The notes under the pieces were generated by a model. The model had not been told where the DNA came from, ran no database searches, and saw nothing but the letters and a program-made list of their open reading frames with translations. DNA of 64,000 nt from Tropicibacter sp. Alg240-R139 (GTDB taxonomy: Bacteria > Pseudomonadota > Alphaproteobacteria > Rhodobacterales > Rhodobacteraceae). The first letter of the stretch is position 1; each line of letters opens with the position of its first letter. Shown here in pieces: positions 51,011-59,450 of this stretch. Where the stretch lies: contig NZ_UNRA01000001.1 in NCBI RefSeq assembly GCF_900537075.1, positions 1 through 64,000 on the forward strand, in the 5' to 3' direction. The translations under genes were made by a program, and so were the position numbers.

Positions 51011-53374
51011 TTACCCGTTCATCGCGGCCCAGACACGGGACGGCGATACGGGCATGTCGATGTGGCCAATGTCCTTGCCACCCGACTGCATCGCATCGAT
51101 CACCGCGTTCACCACCGCTGGTGGTGAGCCAATTGCTCCAGCCTCGCCGCAGCCCTTGACCCCCAGCGGGTTGTGGGTGCACGGCGTCTGGCTGGAATGA
51201 TCAACGGTGTAGAACGGCACGTCATCGGCACGCGGCATCGCATAATCCATGTAGGACGCGCTCAGCAGCTGGCCGTTGTCATCATAAACGCAATTTTCCA
51301 GCAGCGCCTGACCAATGCCCTGACCAATGCCACCATGCACCTGACCGTCCACGATCATCGGGTTGACGATATTGCCAAAGTCATCCGCTGCCGCAAACCG
51401 TTCGATGGTGACCTTGCCGGTCTCCGGGTCCAACTCAACCTCACAGGCATAAGCGCCAGCGGGATAGGTAAAGTTCGCCGGGTCATAAAACGCGGTTTCC
51501 TCCAGCCCCGGTTCGATGTCTTCAAGCGGGAAGTTGTGCGGCACATAAGCCGTCAGCGTGACATCACCCCAAGCCACCGATTTGTCGGTGCCGGCAACGG
51601 TGAATTGACCGTCCTTCAGCTCGATATCAGCATCTGATGCTTCCAGCAGGTGGGCCGCAATCTTCTTGGCCTTGTTGATGATCTTTTCGGTCGCACGAAC
51701 CATCGCAGACCCACAAACCGCAAGCGAACGCGAGCCATAGGTGCCCATGCCAAACGGGATCTTGGATGTGTCACCATGCACGATCTCGACCTGACTTTCG
51801 TCAATGCCAATCATCTCGGCCACGACCTGCGGAAACGCAGTCTCGTGTCCTTGACCGTGGCTGTGTGCGCCCACCATGACGCTGATTGAGCCGGTGGCGT
51901 TCACCCGCACGGTGGCCGCATCATACAGCCCCGCACGCGCGCCCAACATGCCAACGATGTTCGACGGCGCGATGCCGCAAGCCTCGATATAGCAGTTGAC
52001 GCCCAAGCCTCGCAGCTTGCCGTTGGCCTCGCTTTCCGCGCGACGCGCAGCAAAGCCCGCGATATCCGCAGCTGCTTCCAGCTTGTCCATGGTGCCGTTG
52101 TAATCGCCGGTGTCATAGGTCAGCGCAACAGGCGTGTCATATGGAAACTCGGTGACAAAGTTCTGACGCCTCAGCGCAATCGGATCAGCACCCAATTCAC
52201 GTGCAGCCTTATCGATCACCCGCTCCAGCTGATATGTCGCTTCGGGGCGGCCCGCGCCGCGATAGGCATCAACCGGCACCGTGTTGGTGAACATCGCCTT
52301 CACATTCACCTGAATCATCGGGGTCTTGTAGTTCCCCGCCATCAACGTGCCATGCAGCCAGGTCGGAACCGAGCTGGAGAAGGTCGACAGATAGGCCCCC
52401 ATGTTGGCGTGTGTGTTGGTGCGCAGACCGATGAAGTTGTTGTCGCCGTCCAACGCCAATTCGATGGTGGTGACGTGGTCACGACCATGGGCATCGGACA
52501 TGAACGCCTCGGACCGGCTGGCCGTCCATTTCACGGGGCGATTGCAGGCTTTGGCCGCAAAAGTGCAGAATGCCTCTTCCGCATAGTGGAAGATCTTGGT
52601 GCCGAAACCGCCACCTACATCCGGGGCCACAACACGAACCTTGTGCTCGGGCAGGCCCAGAACAAAGGCGCACATCAACAGGCGGATCACATGGGGGTTC
52701 TGCGAGGTGGTATAGAGCGTATAGTCACCAGTGCCCCGGCTGTATTCACCCACCGCCACGCGCGGCTCCATCGGATTGGCAACCAGACGGTTGTTCACCA
52801 GATCAAGTGTTGTCACATGCGCCGCATTGGCGAATGTATCGGACACGACTTGTTCGTCGGTCTCACCCAGCACCCAGTCGTAACAGATGTTCGAGGTCAG
52901 ATCGTCGTGAACCTTGGTCGAGCCATCAACTGCGGCTGCCTTCATGTTCACAACGGCTGGCAGTTCGGCGATATCCAGCTCGATGGCCTCTGCTGCGTCA
53001 CGCGCCTGTTCCAGCGTGTCGGCCACAACGGCCGCAATCGGATCGCCCACGTGGCGGACCTTGCCCTGCGCCAGGATCGGATGCGCCGGTTCCTGCATCG
53101 GCTCGCCGTTGCGGTCGGTGACTTGCCAGCCGCAGGGGATGCCGCCCACGCCCTCGAAATCGGCGCCGGTAAAGATGCGCACCACGCCGGGCATGCCAGC
53201 GGCGGCCTCGGTTCCGATGCTGTTGATGGTTCCATGCGCCACGTCAGAGCGCAGGAAATACACATGGGCCTGACCATGTACGTTGATGTCGTCGGTATAA
53301 TTACCCTCGCCGGTCAAAAAGCGCACGTCTTCGCGGCGCTTTGAACTGGCTCCGATGCCACTGTCTTTGGGCAT
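51011..53374 (-). CDS. coxL: Molybdenum hydroxylase large subunit, CoxL form II
   Basis: A 787-residue xanthine-oxidase-fold subunit from the ATG at 53374 (GGGAGGAG upstream). The active-site loop reads AYRGAGR at residues 370-376, the form II pattern; genuine CO dehydrogenases (form I) have AYRCSFR with the Cu-binding cysteine. Moco-binding segments such as APDVGGGFGTKIFHYAEE and GSPPAVVNAVIDA are normal, and the catalytic Glu lies in GCGEAGAIG. It is therefore an aerobic hydroxylase of unknown, probably heterocyclic or aldehyde, substrate rather than a proven CO oxidiser. Confidence 0.94.
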   Translation of the reverse strand: MPKDSGIGASSKRREDVRFLTGEGNYTDDINVHGQAHVYFLRSDVAHGTINSIGTEAAAGMPGVVRIFTGADFEGVGGIPCGWQVTDRNGEPMQEPAHPILAQGKVRHVGDPIAAVVADTLEQARDAAEAIELDIAELPAVVNMKAAAVDGSTKVHDDLTSNICYDWVLGETDEQVVSDTFANAAHVTTLDLVNNRLVANPMEPRVAVGEYSRGTGDYTLYTTSQNPHVIRLLMCAFVLGLPEHKVRVVAPDVGGGFGTKIFHYAEEAFCTFAAKACNRPVKWTASRSEAFMSDAHGRDHVTTIELALDGDNNFIGLRTNTHANMGAYLSTFSSSVPTWLHGTLMAGNYKTPMIQVNVKAMFTNTVPVDAYRGAGRPEATYQLERVIDKAARELGADPIALRRQNFVTEFPYDTPVALTYDTGDYNGTMDKLEAAADIAGFAARRAESEANGKLRGLGVNCYIEACGIAPSNIVGMLGARAGLYDAATVRVNATGSISVMVGAHSHGQGHETAFPQVVAEMIGIDESQVEIVHGDTSKIPFGMGTYGSRSLAVCGSAMVRATEKIINKAKKIAAHLLEASDADIELKDGQFTVAGTDKSVAWGDVTLTAYVPHNFPLEDIEPGLEETAFYDPANFTYPAGAYACEVELDPETGKVTIERFAAADDFGNIVNPMIVDGQVHGGIGQGIGQALLENCVYDDNGQLLSASYMDYAMPRADDVPFYTVDHSSQTPCTHNPLGVKGCGEAGAIGSPPAVVNAVIDAMQSGGKDIGHIDMPVSPSRVWAAMNG

Positions 53375-53478
53375 AGCTTGTTCTCCTCCCTGGATACCGG
53401 GTCGGGCACCATAGCCCACCGGTCATAGCTCCGGGCGCATCTCCTCAAACTCGCCCGTGCCGGAAATTCGCTTGTGTC

Positions 53479-53964
53479 TTATTCGGCGGCGATTGCGCCC
53501 ACGTCCTGACCGGATGCTGCCATGATCGCCTTGACGATGTTGTGGTAGCCCGTGCAGCGACAAATGTTGCCCTCAAGATGCGCGCGCACTTCGGCCTCAG
53601 TCGGCTTGGGATTGTCTTTCAGCAGGGCTGCTGCTGACATCACCATACCGGGCGTGCAGAACCCGCACTGAAGCCCGTGGTGATCCTGAAACGCCTGCTG
53701 GATCGTGTTCAGCGTTCCATCTGGGGCCGCCTGCCCCTCGATTGTGGCAATCTCGGCGCCGTTCGCCTCCAATGCCAGCATATTGCAGGACTTCACCGCC
53801 TCACCGTTCACATGCACCATGCAGGCACCGCATTGGGCGGTGTCGCAGCCGACATGTGTCCCGGTCAGTGACAGGTGATCCCGCAGAAAGCTCGACAGCA
53901 GCGTGCGGCCTTCAACCTCACCGCTGGCAGCCCGGCCATTCACGGTCATCGTGACCTGTGTCAT
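53479..53964 (-). CDS. coxS: Molybdenum hydroxylase small (2Fe-2S) subunit, CoxS-like
   Basis: 161 residues with two 2Fe-2S domains: the plant-type site [18 protein letters not shown] and the helical site [12 protein letters not shown] with [10 protein letters not shown]. It shuttles electrons from the molybdenum site to the FAD subunit. First gene of the S-L-M unit, 104 bp before coxL. Confidence 0.95.
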   Translation of the reverse strand: MTQVTMTVNGRAASGEVEGRTLLSSFLRDHLSLTGTHVGCDTAQCGACMVHVNGEAVKSCNMLALEANGAEIATIEGQAAPDGTLNTIQQAFQDHHGLQCGFCTPGMVMSAAALLKDNPKPTEAEVRAHLEGNICRCTGYHNIVKAIMAASGQDVGAIAAE

Positions 53965-54128
53965 TCGTCTCTCCCCTTTTTGGCTTATTCAGCTGGGGAA
54001 GAGTTAAACACGGGTCCAACCATTTGAGAACAAAAATTTTTGACCGTTTGGTTTAGGGCGGAATGGAAGTTTTTTATACCTAGAGCAGAGTTATCCCGGG
54101 GCAAGCCTGCCTGTTTTTCAACCATGCG

Positions 54129-55130
54129 TCACTTGCGTTTCCCGGCTCGTGGCTGCGGTCTGGTCGGAATTTCCTTGAGCAATCCGCCCACCCCCATCGC
54201 AGCAATGTCATCACCCGTGACGGCGATTCCGCAGGCCACACGGCTAAGAACCCAATCCGCGCCGTTGAGCGCAGGGGACCGCGCGCACCCCGGCAAGCCA
54301 ATCACCGGCCGCGCGCCGATCCGGCCAGAAAACAACAGGTTGCCGGGGTCCACCGGCATACCGAACCGGTCCACCTGACCACCCGCAGCCCGCACTGCAC
54401 TGGGAGCCACATCATTGACATCCGAGGTGGCCGAGCCGGTCAGGATCATCGCAATGTCCCCCTCGACTCGCGCCACAGCTTGGGCCAGTTCATCCGAGTT
54501 ATGGCGCACGATCCGCACATCTATGAGGTCCATCCCCAAAGCTTCGACACGGCCCCGGATCGCCTGAATACCCTTTTCGTTGGGCGGCCCGCCGGGGATG
54601 TCGGTGACCACCAGACCAGCGGTTTTGTAGGTCGGAGAGATCAGCCGCACCGCATCGCGCGCCGCGTTGCAGGCGGCGGTCACATCCTTCTCCGGCACCG
54701 CGTATGAGATCACCTTGACGGTCGCCACCATGCCGCCGTCGGTCATCTGCTGCCTTTGCGGAACCGTGGCGACTGTGATCATCGGGTGTACCCGGTTGAA
54801 CGCCTCGATCGCGGCCACATCCAGTTCAACAACGCCCGGCCCGTCGGCCAGTAGATTGACCCGCCCCGTGAAAGGGTCCGTTACGCGCAGACCGACGGCC
54901 TCTGGATCGCTGGCCAAAGCCGAGGCCAAACGGCCTGCTGCTTCATCCTCGTGCAAATCGCTGTCTTCCAGCCGGGCAACCGTGACCTCTTGGATTCCCG
55001 CCGCAAACAGCTGCGCCAAATGATCCGCATCCAGCCAGATCCCCTTGCGGAGCTTCTTGGTCGGCGTGGTTACCGAATGCGCCAGAATGGCCCCTTGTGC
55101 CTGATCAAGCGGGACAGACCCGAATTTCAT
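54129..55130 (-). CDS. Molybdopterin-binding (MoCF/MogA-domain) protein of the cox cluster
   Basis: 333 residues. The C-terminal half is a MoCF_biosynth domain (MILTGSATSDVNDVAPSAVR, then GRIGARPVIGLPGCARSPAL). The N-terminal half resembles MoeA-like domains (LDQAQGAILAHSVTTPTKKL, GIWLDADHLAQLFAAGI). Such proteins accompany xdhC/coxI genes and prepare Moco for the hydroxylase. Unlike some relatives it has no fused MobA-type nucleotidyltransferase domain. It overlaps xdhC by 4 bases. Confidence 0.88.
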   Translation of the reverse strand: MKFGSVPLDQAQGAILAHSVTTPTKKLRKGIWLDADHLAQLFAAGIQEVTVARLEDSDLHEDEAAGRLASALASDPEAVGLRVTDPFTGRVNLLADGPGVVELDVAAIEAFNRVHPMITVATVPQRQQMTDGGMVATVKVISYAVPEKDVTAACNAARDAVRLISPTYKTAGLVVTDIPGGPPNEKGIQAIRGRVEALGMDLIDVRIVRHNSDELAQAVARVEGDIAMILTGSATSDVNDVAPSAVRAAGGQVDRFGMPVDPGNLLFSGRIGARPVIGLPGCARSPALNGADWVLSRVACGIAVTGDDIAAMGVGGLLKEIPTRPQPRAGKRK

Positions 55131-56095
55131 GCCTTGCCCCGCAGTACAGCGGTCATCTGTGCCAGAATCGCCACCGCAATCTCGGACGGCCCTGCCGCGC
55201 CGATGTCGAGCCCAACGGGCCCGTGAATGCGATTGATCTGCGCCGCAGTAAAGCCCGCCGCCTGCATTCGCTCGACACGCTTTGCATGGGTCCGGTTAGA
55301 CCCCAAAGCCCCGATGTAGAACACATCCGCCGTCAATGCTGCCTGCAATGCAGGGTCATCCAGTTTCGGATCATGGGTCAACAGCACCAGCGCCGTGCGC
55401 GGATCAAGACCCAGCTTTGCCACCGCCTCGTCCGGCCAATCGTGCAAGATCTGCTCGCCCGGAAACCGCTGGTCCGAGGCAAACGCCTCGCGCGGGTCAA
55501 CCAAGACCGGGTCATACCCAGCAATCCGTGCCATCGGCACCAAGGCCTGTGTGATATGCACCGCACCGATCACGATCAGTCGCAAGGGCGGGTTGTGAAC
55601 GGCCACAAACGTCTCGCCATCCTCTTCGAACCCAGACCGATCCATACGCATCCGGTCTGCGTACCCGTCCCGGACCAACCGCCGCTTGCCCGTGGTGATA
55701 TTGACCTCATATGCCACCGCATCTCGCCCAGCCCGGATCTGCACCAGCTGTGCCAGCATCTCTTCGCTCAAAACTTTGCCGACCGGCTCGACCAGCACAC
55801 GGATGGTTCCGCCGCAGGCCAGCCCCACGGCAAAAGCATCGTCGTCGCTGACACCAAATTCCAATAACCGCGCTTCGCCTTCTTCGATAGCCTCGATTGC
55901 CTCGACTATCACTGCACCCTCGACACAGCCGCCCGACACGGACCCTTCGATCCGGCCATCCCCGCCAATTGCCAGCTGCGAACCGACCCGACGCGGCGCG
56001 CTGCCCCAGGTCTGCACCACCGTGGCCAAGGCCGCGCCAATCCCCTTGCGATGCCAGACAAGGGCGGTCTCGGGGCTGCTGTCAAATCTGTCCAT
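55127..56095 (-). CDS. XdhC/CoxI-family Moco maturation protein
   Basis: 322 residues from the ATG at 56095 (GAGGA upstream). The XdhC N-domain has WGSAPRRVGSQLAI and SVSGGCVEGAV; the Rossmann C-domain has LRLIVIGAVHITQALV and GALGSNRTHAKRVERM. XdhC proteins bind and sulfurate the molybdenum cofactor and insert it into xanthine-oxidase-type enzymes, here surely the CoxL-like subunit. A terminator upstream (56155-56190) separates it from the YeeE pair, so it has its own promoter. Confidence 0.92.
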   Translation of the reverse strand: MDRFDSSPETALVWHRKGIGAALATVVQTWGSAPRRVGSQLAIGGDGRIEGSVSGGCVEGAVIVEAIEAIEEGEARLLEFGVSDDDAFAVGLACGGTIRVLVEPVGKVLSEEMLAQLVQIRAGRDAVAYEVNITTGKRRLVRDGYADRMRMDRSGFEEDGETFVAVHNPPLRLIVIGAVHITQALVPMARIAGYDPVLVDPREAFASDQRFPGEQILHDWPDEAVAKLGLDPRTALVLLTHDPKLDDPALQAALTADVFYIGALGSNRTHAKRVERMQAAGFTAAQINRIHGPVGLDIGAAGPSEIAVAILAQMTAVLRGKA

Positions 56096-56147
56096 TACGG
56101 GGTTCCTCGCGGCGTCATGCCTGCACAACATAAGGACAAATTTCACA

Positions 56148-56190
56148 AAGAAAAGCGGCCCGGCGGGGAACGCTTGGTCCGCCGGGCCGC
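56148..56190 (-). terminator. Terminator of the YeeE/YedE pair
   Basis: On the reverse strand GCGGCCCGGCGG and CCGCCGGGCCGC (56190-56155) form a perfect 12-bp stem followed by TTTTCTTTG. Confidence 0.92.
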
Positions 56191-56263
56191 GACTGCGGGA
56201 CAATGATAGCGCGGGACGTCCCGCAGGCAGAAGACCCATCGGTGTGAGCCCGCTGTTTCGATG

Positions 56264-56854
56264 TTACTCGGCAGGCTGCGCATGTGCCGGGGCACCATTC
56301 AGACGCTCGGGCAATGCAAAGGCCAGTGCGACGAAACCCAAGCCCAGAAAAAGCCCCAGGATGTCACCAGGCAAGGCAGTCAGCCCGTCGTATTTGGCCC
56401 CCGGCACCGCGCCAAGCGTGACTTTGCCGCCCGCCACCGCATCCAACAGACCCGAGGATTTCCACGCCGGGTAAGTCACCATGTAAGCAGCCGCACCCAG
56501 CAAGCCGCCCGCAATGAAAAACAGCGCATCCCTGCGCCCCGAGGCCGCCGCGACAACGCCGGTGCCGGGGCAAAACCCGGACAGCGCCCAACCCGCGCCC
56601 AGCAACAGACCGCCCAGGAAAACACCCGCGTAAGCGGCTTTGACCGACATATGGCCCACATCAACAAGGCCCAGCATCTGGCCGCCAAACATCAGGACCG
56701 AGCCGACCCCGATAGCCAAGAGGATCGATTTGGCCAGGTTCAGATTGGTCAGGTTCAGCATGGCCCCGATGAAAGACGGGTTCGACGCGCCAACGCGGTC
56801 CAGCACCGCACCAAAAGCCGCGCCAATCACAAGAGCAAGTAGAATGGTGGTCAT
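56264..56854 (-). CDS. YeeE/YedE-type sulfur transporter, second half protein
   Basis: 196 residues, about four to five helices. The conserved cysteine motif GFCPGTGVVAAASG corresponds to the C-terminal half of the thiosulfate/sulfur-compound transporter YeeE. The partner gene lies 3 bases upstream; together they make a split YeeE. AGGAGG overlaps the partner's stop. Such split pairs in proteobacteria are often controlled by ArsR-type persulfide sensors. Confidence 0.9.
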   Translation of the reverse strand: MTTILLALVIGAAFGAVLDRVGASNPSFIGAMLNLTNLNLAKSILLAIGVGSVLMFGGQMLGLVDVGHMSVKAAYAGVFLGGLLLGAGWALSGFCPGTGVVAAASGRRDALFFIAGGLLGAAAYMVTYPAWKSSGLLDAVAGGKVTLGAVPGAKYDGLTALPGDILGLFLGLGFVALAFALPERLNGAPAHAQPAE

Positions 56855-56857
56855 GGC

Positions 56858-57409
56858 TCATGCCTCCTTTTTGAAAAGAATCAGAGATACGGGAACCGCC
56901 GCCGCAAAGGCACCAGCGGCAAAAATGTAACCAGACACAGCCGTCTGCATCATGCCCGACATCATGTGGCCCGAGGTGCAGCCCCCCGCGAGCCGCGCAC
57001 CATAAAGAACGATGAACCCACCAACAAAAGCTGCCGCGTAGCGCTTAATCTTGCCATCACCGAAGTTGGCCCGCCACAGCGTGGGCACTTGCCGGTCCGC
57101 CGTCGGGATGCCACCCCGCGCCAAAGCAGACAGCAGCCCGCCAAGCATCATCGCGATGACAAAGACAAAGCTGTAGTTGAGCGGGTTCGACACCGCCTTG
57201 GCGTATTTGCCGCCCGATTTCGCCAGATAGGTGTTGGTCGAAGTAAAGCTGTCCGCGGTCTGCGTCACCAATCCGGGGTTCACGGCCTCCGCCACGATCC
57301 CGTCCAGGATCACAAATTGCGTCGACACGCCAATCGGTTTGACCAGCCACACGGCGGCAAAAAATACCAGCCCCAACAGCAGCCCGCCAACCTTCCAGTT
57401 TAGTTGCAT
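56858..57409 (-). CDS. YeeE/YedE-type sulfur transporter, first half protein
   Basis: 183 residues from the ATG at 57409 (AAAGGA upstream). It has helices at both ends and the cysteine motif ARLAGGCTSGHMMSGM, the other conserved half of YeeE. It probably imports thiosulfate or moves a persulfide sulfur atom. The upstream region has an ATTC-N8-GAAT dyad and an FNR-like box. Confidence 0.9.
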   Translation of the reverse strand: MQLNWKVGGLLLGLVFFAAVWLVKPIGVSTQFVILDGIVAEAVNPGLVTQTADSFTSTNTYLAKSGGKYAKAVSNPLNYSFVFVIAMMLGGLLSALARGGIPTADRQVPTLWRANFGDGKIKRYAAAFVGGFIVLYGARLAGGCTSGHMMSGMMQTAVSGYIFAAGAFAAAVPVSLILFKKEA

Positions 57410-57430
57410 GGGTTTTCCTTTCCTATTCAC

Positions 57431-57483
57431 ATTCCAATTACGATATATATAATACATTCCAACTTCGGAATGATTTAGATCAA
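57431..57483. promoter_or_regulatory. ATTC-N8-GAAT dyad and FNR-like box before the YeeE pair
   Basis: ATTCCAACTTCGGAAT (57456-57471) is a dyad matching, from memory, the SqrR/BigR-type operator pattern ATTC-N8-GAAT. A degenerate half-copy (ATTCC) lies at 57431-57435, with the AT-rich ATATATAATA between them. Adjoining it, ATGAT-TTAG-ATCAA (57470-57483) matches an FNR box in nine of ten positions. The YeeE pair transcribes left and the secreted protein gene right, so either could be controlled. Confidence 0.6.
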
Positions 57484-57622
57484 AGTGACGCAGATCCCCT
57501 GCCGGGGTTGTGCTGGCGAACAGCAAGGCGTATCTTGATTGCGCCTAACTACATGGCACGGCGCAGTTTTTCCGCGCCCAGAACTTTAAAGATCAATTCT
57601 CATTTTTCAGGAGCGTTCCAAG

Positions 57623-58123
57623 TTGAAACACGTCCTCAATCTGACTGCTGCGGCCTGCATGATGGTGGCAACCACCGCCCAGGCCGACAAATTCGAACCC
57701 TATGGCGCGGTCGAAGGATGGAACATCTATGCCGACACCGAAAAGAAATCCTGCATGATCGAAAGCAAGGATGACTTGGGCAACGTGGTGCAGATGGGCC
57801 TGACCGCCGACCGTGGCGTCGCCTACATCGGTGTTTTTACACTGGCCGAAACCAACATCAAGAAAGGTGACAAAGAAGCCGTCGCCATCGTGTTGGGCGA
57901 CAAGATCTACGCCGGCGAAGCAACCGGCATGCGCGGCAACATCACCAAGGGATATTCGGGCGGCTATGTCCTAACCGACGACCCGTCCGTGATCGAGGCT
58001 GTGGCCAAGGAACACGTCATGTCGGTCTTTCCCGAAAAGGAGTACGGCTTTGTCGTGAACCTCAAGGGCACCTACAAGGCAATCGAAGCCGCCGCCAAAT
58101 GCAACCAAGAGCAGCTGCAGTAA
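57623..58123 (+). CDS. Small periplasmic protein, unknown family
   Basis: 166 residues. CAGGAG lies about 9 bases before the TTG at 57623, which is taken as start because it opens a signal peptide (LKHVLNLTAAACMMVATTAQ, cut near AQAD). The mature part has a lone cysteine in KKSCMIESKD and another near the C-terminus (AAKCNQEQ), which could form a disulfide. The overall strand pattern faintly recalls IalB-type proteins, but I would not assign it. It is divergent from the YeeE pair and may share its sulfur-responsive control. Confidence 0.7.
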   Translation: MKHVLNLTAAACMMVATTAQADKFEPYGAVEGWNIYADTEKKSCMIESKDDLGNVVQMGLTADRGVAYIGVFTLAETNIKKGDKEAVAIVLGDKIYAGEATGMRGNITKGYSGGYVLTDDPSVIEAVAKEHVMSVFPEKEYGFVVNLKGTYKAIEAAAKCNQEQLQ

Positions 58124-58130
58124 GCCGTTC

Positions 58131-59390
58131 TTATGGAAGCGCGGCCATCAACCGCGCTTTCTCGCCCACATCGTCGGGGCGTGAAATGACCTCTGCCAGT
58201 TCTTGAAGTGATGCAATGGAATGGCCCGCGCGGAAACTGTCCACATGCGGCAGCATCGCGGCAATGCCTTGGGCCTTGGGTGCAAACCCTTCCCACCGCA
58301 GCAGCGGATTCAACCAGATCAAGCGTCGCGCCGACAGGTGCAATCGCTGCATCTCGTGACTCAGTTGATCCGGCTCGTCCCGATCCAGCCCATCAGTGAT
58401 CAACAGCACCACCGCCCCCTGCCCCATGACTCGGCGTGACCAGTCGCGGTTAAACGCGTGCAAACACGAGCCGATCCGCGTGCCGCCTTCCCAATCCTGC
58501 GCTTCGGCACCTGCTGCCTTCAGCGCCGCGTCCACGTCGCGCTGCGCCAGATGGCGGGTGATATTGGTCAGCCGGGTGCCAAAAGTGAACGCATGTACCT
58601 TGGCCCAACCCGTGCCTTTGGCGTTGCTAACAGCATGGAGGAAGTGCAAGATGATGCGGCTGTACTGGCTCATAGATCCCGAAATATCGCAAAGCACCAC
58701 CAGATTCGGCCAACGCGGGCGCGGCGTCAGCTTTGCAATGTCCTGAATCTCGCCCCCCTGCCGCATCGAGGCACGCAGAGTACGCCGCCAATCCACACGA
58801 GCGCCCCGCAGGCTGGCCATACCGCGCCGAGACGGAATCGGTTTAACTGGGAGGGACAACTGCGCCAGCATCCGCTTGGCCTGAGCGATCTCAGCGGTGC
58901 TCATCAGCTCGAAGTCCAAACTCCGCAGCCGCTCTTCGCCGGACATGGTGCGCGAGGCGTCGATCTCGATTTCGGTTTCGTCAGATGGGTCGCCCTCTTC
59001 CCGCGGCGGCGTCTCCCGTTCGACCCCATCCAGCAAAGCCTCGGCCGCGCGGCGTTCGGCAGCTTGCGCCTCGCGATCCTCCTGCACGCCGCGAATTGCG
59101 GGCAACATGGCGGCCATCATCTGCTCCAGATAACGCGGATCGCGCCAATAGAGGCGAAAGATTTGCGCAAAGACTTCGCGGTGTTCGGGCTTGTTCACAA
59201 AACAGGCGTGAAGCGTCCAATAAAAGTCGCGTTTCTCGGTGAACCCCGCCGCTTCGACCGCATAGATGGCGTCGATCACCCGCCCCGGTCCGATGGGCAG
59301 CCCGGCCTTGCGCAAAGCGCGGGCAAAATGGGTGATGTTCTGCGCCAGTTTGGGGCGCTCGGGGATGTCCAGCGGAATCTGTTCTGCCAT
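58131..59390 (-). CDS. coxE: VWA-domain protein CoxE-like
   Basis: A 419-residue PF05762 protein. The central von Willebrand A domain has the MIDAS motif VVLCDISGSMSQYSR and the later TDGLDRDEPD. The N-terminal helical part is LPIGPGRVIDAIYAVEAAG, followed by an acidic stretch (ETPPREEGDPSDETEIEID). CoxE acts with the MoxR-type ATPase CoxD in assembling the active site of CO-dehydrogenase-type enzymes. It follows coxD with a family A repeat in the 60-bp gap. Confidence 0.93.
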   Translation of the reverse strand: MAEQIPLDIPERPKLAQNITHFARALRKAGLPIGPGRVIDAIYAVEAAGFTEKRDFYWTLHACFVNKPEHREVFAQIFRLYWRDPRYLEQMMAAMLPAIRGVQEDREAQAAERRAAEALLDGVERETPPREEGDPSDETEIEIDASRTMSGEERLRSLDFELMSTAEIAQAKRMLAQLSLPVKPIPSRRGMASLRGARVDWRRTLRASMRQGGEIQDIAKLTPRPRWPNLVVLCDISGSMSQYSRIILHFLHAVSNAKGTGWAKVHAFTFGTRLTNITRHLAQRDVDAALKAAGAEAQDWEGGTRIGSCLHAFNRDWSRRVMGQGAVVLLITDGLDRDEPDQLSHEMQRLHLSARRLIWLNPLLRWEGFAPKAQGIAAMLPHVDSFRAGHSIASLQELAEVISRPDDVGEKARLMAALP

Positions 59391-59402
59391 GTTACAACCG
59401 CC

Positions 59403-59448
59403 GGGGGCGCTGCCCCCGGACCCCCGGAGTATTTGAAAAAAGGTGAAG
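59403..59448 (+). repeat. Dispersed intergenic repeat, family A, copy 6
   Basis: The hairpin GGGGGCGCTGCCCCC is followed by CCCCCGGAGTATTTG and AAAAAAGGTGAAG. It lies between coxD and coxE, again inside a transcription unit. Confidence 0.85.
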
Positions 59449-59450
59449 CA

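Noticed and set aside
52352-53344. 330-codon forward frame opposite coxL
   Set aside because: Antisense shadow of coxL, without start signal or family match.
51011-53374. Genuine (form I) CO dehydrogenase
   Set aside because: The active-site loop is AYRGAGR, lacking the copper-binding cysteine of AYRCSFR, and the gene order is S-L-M.
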